The notes under the pieces: generated by a model | The model's database searches: none | Seen by the model: the letters and a program-made list of their open reading frames with translations, nothing else | Told to the model about the DNA's origin: nothing | Assembly: GCA_027604665.1 (NCBI GenBank) | Contig: JADGIZ010000413.1 | Span: 1 to 13,999 of the forward strand | Direction: 5' to 3' | Source: Polyrhizophydium stewartii | Taxonomy: Eukaryota > Chytridiomycota > Chytridiomycetes > Rhizophydiales | DNA: 13,999 nt | In this document: piece after piece, positions 8,975 to 13,999 of the stretch | Layout: every line of letters starts with the position of its first letter | How positions within the stretch are numbered: position 1 is the first letter of the stretch | Made by a program: the position numbers and the translations under genes

Positions 8975-9114
8975 GCGACGTCGCCTCAGAAGCTCTTCTG
9001 AGGCCCGGTGCTTGAAGCACCGGCGGCCCCCCCATCTTCGATGGGGGGCCGGTCGCGGAGTGACCGGAGCCTTGTAAAGGCTCCTACGCCACGCACGCTA
9101 GTCCGATGGACTAG
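8975..9114. repeat. Complete GC modular multi-hairpin element, copy 2
   Basis: Same module order as the copy at 5157-5254, with 8975-9030 identical to 5157-5212. The fourth stem is longer here (9025-9036 with 9040-9050) but keeps the same TTC loop. The GGTCGCGGAGTGACC module pairs perfectly (GGTC/GACC), where copy 1 has a G for the A. The next hairpin is also longer: GGAGCCTT (9066-9073) with AAGGCTCC (9077-9084). The element ends in the common TACGCCAC (9085-9092). A further stem CTAGTCC/GGACTAG (9098-9104/9108-9114) follows and may be part of this copy. Confidence 0.85.
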
Positions 9115-10010
9115 AATTACATTAGAAATTAGACAAAACTCCTTATAGAGAGATAATGGGATATAATTACCTGAATAATAAATCTAGTGGATCCTTGATT
9201 AAAAAGAAGTCTTTACGTAAGATTGATATTATTTAGGATATTAATAATTTGTTATAAAATAAAGATATTTAGTAATATTGGTTGATTCTATTGCCATTTA
9301 ATCCTTATATCTAATATAGAGTATGCTCTAAAGTGGATAGCGTCCTGGTATACTTAGTTCTTAATTTTGAGTGATATATGAATCCAGCAGGAGTCTGCAA
9401 TATGTTCAATAATTAATATGAGACTTTAAAGGTATTTATATTCCCATAATATATTAATAGTCTGTATAATGATAACTATTATATATACAGTTAGTCTAAT
9501 AGACATTATTTAATCTATACTACAAACCATTTAGAGTTAGACCTTTATATTTATAGTACCTCTTCACTGATTATCTCATTACTATTATCTAGATTGGACT
9601 CCTTAAATATTAGTTAATATTTTATCTTAAATTATTCAATTACTCTATTATAGTTCTGCTAGATAGCTATCTTTACTGTTATATTTAGTGATGGTAGAAC
9701 TTTAATTAACATTGTTTTAAATAACACAGGTCTTCTTGTATCGATATTGAGATTAGTTTAAGTAGATACTAAATAGAAGTGTAAAGGATATAGTAACTAA
9801 GTAATAATCTAACCTGCATATGTCTAAGATATAACAATATACATCTAAATGACAGTGTACGTTATATTACTAAGAGACTGAAGTGTATAGATAAGGTTAA
9901 ATAAAGAGATATAGCTTAAGAATAAGTAACCATTGCGAAGCACCGAGTAACGCTCAGATGAACTGCTTAACATTCTAGGGTGTTCTATTAAAGTCTATTC
10001 TATATTAAAG
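9115..10010. other. AT-rich intergenic region
   Basis: About 0.9 kb of AT-rich sequence with frequent TATATA-like words and stops in all frames. I see no gene, tRNA or GC cluster. A mildly structured GCGAAGCACCGAGTAACGC segment lies near 9935-9955, just before the compound hairpin. Confidence 0.55.
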
Positions 10011-10014
10011 GGTT

Positions 10015-10101
10015 GTGGGTGGGGAGCGTTCTAGGGATGGCTATTTCCATTGGGACTCCTGTCCCGATGGTCCAGGAGGAGACATCCCCCTCTCCGCCCA
10101 C
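10015..10101. other. 87-nt compound hairpin
   Basis: Three coaxially ordered stems: an outer 12-bp stem 10015-10026/10090-10101 (two G-U pairs), a middle 6-bp GGGATG/CATCCC at 10034-10039/10083-10088, and an inner 10-bp stem 10047-10056/10061-10070 (one G-U pair) with a TCCT loop. Internal loops are 10027-10033, 10040-10046 and 10071-10082. It does not share modules with the 5157/8975 elements. The tolerated G-U pairs, present on the + strand reading, hint at an RNA rather than a DNA cruciform. It may be an unknown small RNA, a processing signal, or another type of GC cluster. Confidence 0.6.
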
Positions 10102-11640
10102 CATAACAATTTTATTACCTATATTAAATCCTTACTGTTTCATTCACTTTAATATCCACTACAACTAGAATCAGCCTTTTAACTTGTCCAACCAATCCTT
10201 TTAAAATTATACCAACAATAAATATGACTAGAACCTAAAACAAATCGAGTAACAAGAAATTATTTATATGATTTACATTAATAAATTATTAATAAGTTAA
10301 AATAGAACGTAATTTAATCTTATAAGGTTTGTATGTTAATGGATAGGAATAGTGAAAAAGACGAATTGGTTGATAGAGTATTACTTAATAGTAAGATAAC
10401 AGATGATTAAGACAAAGGGAAGAGGTAATAAGAAAAGGTAAAACTGGTAGTAAGATGTATATCTCTTAATAAAATTTAGTAAATAAGATTAGTAAAGGTC
10501 GAGTTATATAATAAATAAATGAATATTAACATATTGATATAAACTTATTTGTAGAGAAGATAAAGACTTTATTAACAAGATATAAGATACTATAAAGATA
10601 CTAAATGGGTATGACTAATTTAATATCCAGACAGGTCAACCATCTTAATCGGGGGTAAATCCAGTGAATTAAATAGTAAGATAATATAGATAGTATCATA
10701 ATATGAATAAGATAAACAACTAATCGGATCAAAGACTAACAAATATTAATTATATTTAATTGATAACCCATTAACTATTTATTACCTTCCTGCTATTAAG
10801 TTATTACAACCACCTAATGATTCTTTAATCTATATGATTATCTTATTATTCAATACCTGTGGTGTTTCTGATCCCTTGGAATTGATATTATAACGCGATG
10901 CGAACCGGAGGAATCGCAATTCTAACTATAATAAGACAAAGATTAACATATCTTACTAATCTTGCAATAGATGACCTAATCAAACAGTTGACAAATAGTA
11001 AATGCAATACCAGAGTTCAAGGAGCTATAGCCTCTACACCGCTACACTTAGATTAATTCTAAGGTAATTAACTGATAGGTCTACAACTTATTCATTCAGC
11101 TCTACCTTATTTAATAGCCCGTTAGCTAATTATAGGGAGATTTGTTACTTAATTAACTCCTATCTCTGCTATCCATCCACTTTTGTTAAGGGTACCCAGA
11201 GGTTGCCTTGACTTCCTTTAGTCAATATTTATGGATTCCCTTCCTATGGCTTATTTACTTGGTATATCTATTTTATTCCAAGTCTCTTAACCTTTATTAC
11301 TCATAGGCTGGATCCTCTTCGACCCTTTACTAATAGACTATTCAATCTTGACTTTCAATCTGCTTCTTGACTTAATTATACTCTAGCATTCGGATCTAAA
11401 CTCTTTACCTTCAGACTTAATCCTAAATCTATTTAATAAGTAAGATATCTGCGGGTCTCTTACTTGGCTTTATTGAGTAATTTCTCTATAGCCTCTTAAT
11501 CATTAAACACCTTTGCTACTACTAATAGTTTTCTTTAATTCCCTCCTCCGACCTTCGGATCGTTTATATATTTATGTATAATTACTAATATCAGTGAGTC
11601 CCTTACGGGTAAAGGCCTTTAAACCTATTTAATGGGTTTC
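10102..11640. other. AT-rich intergenic region
   Basis: About 1.5 kb without standard ORFs of 60 codons or more. The first half is purine-rich and AT-rich, the second half pyrimidine-rich and slightly richer in GC. A small hairpin TCCGA-CCT-TCGGA lies at 11547-11559 and a CCC-TTAC-GGG hairpin near 11601-11610. No gene or RNA is recognised. Confidence 0.5.
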
Positions 11641-11817
11641 TAGTGCCATCATTGGTTCCGAGTGTATAACGTAAGTAATATAATACGCAATCAGCATTTA
11701 AACGATCAAATCCTTCATGTGAGATTATGGTTTACTGATGAATTTACCTTGACGAATGTCTTACTATTATTGATCTACATCCGTTTACTTGAATTTTTGA
11801 TTAGTTATGTCAGCTAA

Positions 11818-12036
11818 ATGCCGAGACTTTACCAAATAAACCGCGAGATTGATTTACCTTTACGATTACAATCGCCACAGAAACCCTTTTCTATTTCTAA
11901 ACTAAGTGCGGGAGAGCGAGGGTTTCACAAATTCATTGGAAACCTACCTAGTGATTTAGGCTCAAAAGCCAATTTGGACTATTTCTTCAATGTATCGCGC
12001 ATTATATGCCAATCATTAAATGTAAATCAGTTATAG
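11818..12036 (+). CDS. Hypothetical 72-codon ORF
   Basis: An ATG-initiated frame starting MPRLYQINREIDLPLRLQ and containing KLSAGERGFHKFIGNLPSDL. It is a soluble-looking peptide of mixed composition. I do not recognise a family. The same frame is open upstream from 11644, interrupted only by the TAA at 11815-11817 immediately before the ATG, so 130 codons contain a single stop. If TAA were sense, as suggested by the atp1 remnant, the coding region would start further upstream. The length is also compatible with chance in locally less AT-rich sequence. No ribosome-binding site or promoter was seen. Confidence 0.3.
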   Translation: MPRLYQINREIDLPLRLQSPQKPFSISKLSAGERGFHKFIGNLPSDLGSKANLDYFFNVSRIICQSLNVNQL

Positions 12037-12265
12037 TATTAGCGTATATAGCCATATAAGTAGGTTAACATAGTAGGACGGTTGACTAGTTAAGGTTCCC
12101 TATTATAAAATTCTGATTCCCATATCCTAGTCGGGCTACGTAGGTTATTGGTTGAATCCTACTGATTGTGCCTAATTCACGAGAATTCTTCGACTTATTG
12201 TGTCTATTGGTCATAATAAGCTATCTCATTATCCTTAGATCTATTATTTTTACCTAATACTAAAT

Positions 12266-12469
12266 ATGATGCTAATCACAGGAATGGTGCAAGGGGGTAC
12301 CTTATACTTTGAGCGTAATTATAAATATAAGCGGGATTATAAATATGAGCCTAATCGCATAAATATGCGCCTACCAGATATCGACCCTATACCAATTAAG
12401 GGGGTAAGGATATTAACGTCACCTACGGGCCATACCGATATCACAGTTTTAGGGACTATTAACTACTAA
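12266..12469 (+). CDS. Hypothetical 67-codon ORF with hexapeptide-like repeats
   Basis: The frame opens with two Met codons (MMLITGMVQGGTLYF) and contains RNYKYK, RDYKYE and PNRINMR encoded by short tandem repeats (12314-12369). The C-terminal half reads IPIKGVRILTSPTGHTDITV. I do not recognise the family. It lies 230 bp after the preceding ORF and in another frame. Codon use is not obviously different from the surroundings. It may be a fragment of a longer degenerate gene or chance. Confidence 0.3.
   Translation: MMLITGMVQGGTLYFERNYKYKRDYKYEPNRINMRLPDIDPIPIKGVRILTSPTGHTDITVLGTINY
12314..12369 (+). repeat. Short tandem repeat, units of 18, 18 and 20 bp
   Basis: Units at 12314-12331, 12332-12349 and 12350-12369 share the core ATTATAAATATRAG or its variant. 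The first two are exactly 18 bp, so the enclosing frame is kept. The third unit contains the palindrome CGCATA-AA-TATGCG. Confidence 0.55.
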
Positions 12470-13270
12470 TTTGATTCAACCATTGGATTGATAGGTATAT
12501 TGAAGTATATTAGTTATCTGATGTCTAATTATATTGGTCTAATAAGCCTACTGGAATAGTAGAATATATGCCGAATAAGGTTGATAAAGAGAGTATGATT
12601 AGGTGTCACGATTTCGCTAATCTTATGATCCCAGTCTAATGATTCCAGTCTAATTTATTCTAGTCTAACTATAGGTATATTAAATGATTACAGTCTAACG
12701 ATAGTAAGAATAGTATGATAATGTGTTATAATAGATGATACTGGGGAATAATTGAGACTCAGGTACCCTTTAATCTAATGACTATAATTACAATTACTGG
12801 TAAGGGTAGGTCCCTTAGGTGCGTAGCTGGTATTTGACTAATGACCTTTATCATACTTGACAACCCTTGTACGTAACGACCGGTCACTAATGCCAATAAT
12901 CCACTTTATTCTAGTAAATATCCTAATTCATAGCTTAATCAATGGTCTGGTTGATAGGTTAGTCAATATTAATCTGTATTAAATTACACTCTAGTTAGCT
13001 ATATAGGTATCCCGGATTTTGAGGGTAAATTAATTTTGTAAGTCTTAAATGTATTTTATGTTAATCTGGTATACATTTTAGGTAAATCTATATAAATTGC
13101 CATCGGCCAAGTTTTAAGGCTAATATAGTTTAGAATATTAAAAGGGTTAAGATTTGTATTATAAAGATATCATACCTATTTAACTTATTTATATCTACAT
13201 CCTGAATTTTATAAATTATTACATTAGGTATCTATTATAGTATATTTCTAATTATAGGATTTCAAGATAA
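12470..13270. other. AT-rich intergenic region
   Basis: About 0.8 kb with stops in all frames and no ORF of 60 codons or more. It holds the CAGTCTAA repeat cluster at 12627-12699 and little else I can identify. No RNA gene is recognised. Confidence 0.5.
12627..12699. repeat. Degenerate CAGTCTAA repeat cluster
   Basis: Units of about 14 bp, GATYCCAGTCTAAT, lie at 12627-12640 and 12641-12654, with a diverged unit at 12655-12669 and a further one at 12686-12699. The first two are head-to-tail and differ at one position. Confidence 0.6.
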
Positions 13271-13276
13271 ACTTTA

Positions 13277-13318
13277 TTAATCCGATTGGACTTCAGGACG
13301 AGCGTCCTTCAGGATTAA
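13277..13318. terminator. Nested hairpin, possible terminator or processing site
   Basis: TTAATCC (13277-13283) pairs with GGATTAA (13312-13318), and inside AGGAC (13295-13299) pairs with GTCCT (13304-13308). CTTCAGG occurs on both sides of the inner stem. It is followed by a T-run (TTTT) on the + strand, so a transcription terminator or RNA-processing signal is conceivable. No gene ends nearby, so the role is a guess. Confidence 0.3.
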
Positions 13319-13530
13319 TTTTAAAAGCTTAATTCAATAACTTAACATAAGTTTCAACCTTCTAATATTTATTAATCTACTTAACCTTATTCAACATACA
13401 TATCAATATTACTTAAGCCTATTTCTAATCAAATCTTTTTTATTCTAACCTTTATTTAATTTATCCTAATTTACTATGTAATATAGATAATTTAGTAATA
13501 TAAATACTTGTAATTAACCAAATAATTCGA

Positions 13531-13589
13531 TGCGGTCCCCCGAAGGGGGGCCCCCATGTCCCTTCGGGGCCCCATATGGGGGCCCCGCA
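13531..13589. repeat. Nested GC palindrome
   Basis: The outer stem is TGCGG (13531-13535) with CCGCA (13585-13589). Inside lie CCCCC-GAA-GGGGG and a large inverted repeat GGGGCCCCCAT / ATGGGGGCCCC separated by GTCCCTTCGGGGCCCCAT. Several mutually exclusive pairings exist. It does not carry the GGTGCTT module. Confidence 0.65.
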
Positions 13590-13999
13590 ATAATTTCAGA
13601 AATTTTCTTATATTTCTCCTTTAATTTATCATAATATGTGATTTTATCATAATATGTAATTTATAAATTATTCATTATATCAACATGTTCCAACTTTAAC
13701 TTCTCTCTATATCTAGCCTTAATATTTTCTATACTTAAATTAATATTCTATTGTATTTACTCAAGATATTACTACTTTATCTCTTTCATCTTTATTCAGT
13801 ACAATATGTTAACATATTCTATAACATTTTGTTGAGATATCTTAGCTTTAAATTGAAAATAAGGTAGACAAATCTCTTATATTATCAAATTAGTGTGTAG
13901 TCAATAAATAATACTATATGAAACATAATGATTTAAAACATAAAGTTATCCAATAAATTATACTATAGTAAGACTATTAAGGTCTACTTAATAAAATCT
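13590..13999. other. AT-rich region with 18-bp tandem duplication
   Basis: No gene is seen. Two head-to-tail copies of an 18-bp unit (TTATCATAATATGTRATT) lie at 13626-13643 and 13644-13661 and differ at one base. The rest is AT-rich with stops in all frames. Confidence 0.55.

Noticed and set aside
10056..10078. Pseudoknot between CTCCTG (10056-10061) and CAGGAG (10073-10078)
   Set aside because: With only two bases between the inner stem and the 3' partner, the strand cannot span a 9-bp stem; the pairing could exist only as an alternative fold.
11733..11760. CTGATGA..GAA as a hammerhead ribozyme core
   Set aside because: The GAAA box and supporting stems II and III are not present in the needed arrangement.
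1..13999. CRISPR array or bacterial operon
   Set aside because: No regularly spaced repeats with unique spacers, no ribosome-binding-site-led ORFs and no coding density typical of bacteria.

Overview
This is AT-rich DNA (about two thirds A+T by eye) studded with short, very GC-rich palindromic islands. It contains no long standard-code reading frame, no tRNA or rRNA I can recognise, and stops in every frame; the longest standard ORF is about 72 codons. This texture resembles a bloated organellar (mitochondrial) genome or a mitochondrial plasmid. The one solid homology is on the + strand at about 5745-5939: the C-terminal part of a mitochondrial-type ATP synthase alpha subunit (atp1). Atp1 is encoded in the mitochondria of plants, green algae and many protists but not of fungi or animals. 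With the green-algal look of the GC-rich palindromes, I lean towards an alga or other protist mitochondrion, or a nuclear copy of one (low confidence).

Layout. 1-770: structured AT-rich DNA with small hairpins, ending in a truncated GC element. 770-4540: AT-rich with no standard ORF; one + strand frame at 2454-3060 gives a weak reverse-transcriptase-like reading riddled with TAA/TAG. 4540-5255: three GC palindrome clusters, the last a complete modular multi-hairpin element. 5399-5939: collinear but shrunken atp1 remnant. 5940-8110: no certain gene; weak cox3-like reading and an unidentified minus-strand 62-codon ORF. 8155-8552: a GC island bracketed by a 14-bp inverted repeat, then a long stem. 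8975-9114: second full copy of the modular element. 9115-11640: AT-rich with one 87-nt compound hairpin at 10015-10101. 11644-12469: two small unidentified ORFs. 12470-13999: AT-rich repeats and two further hairpin structures.

The genes do not form a recognisable operon. Two features deserve attention. First, the atp1 segment keeps near-perfect family residues, yet has TAA exactly where conserved leucines belong and lacks whole blocks of codons without losing frame; it could be a young pseudogene, a gene using reassigned stops, or an edited transcript. Second, the GC elements share an invariant 56-bp core, but two hairpins downstream of it differ by symmetric lengthening of both stem arms, which looks like a mobile, structure-constrained repeat family.
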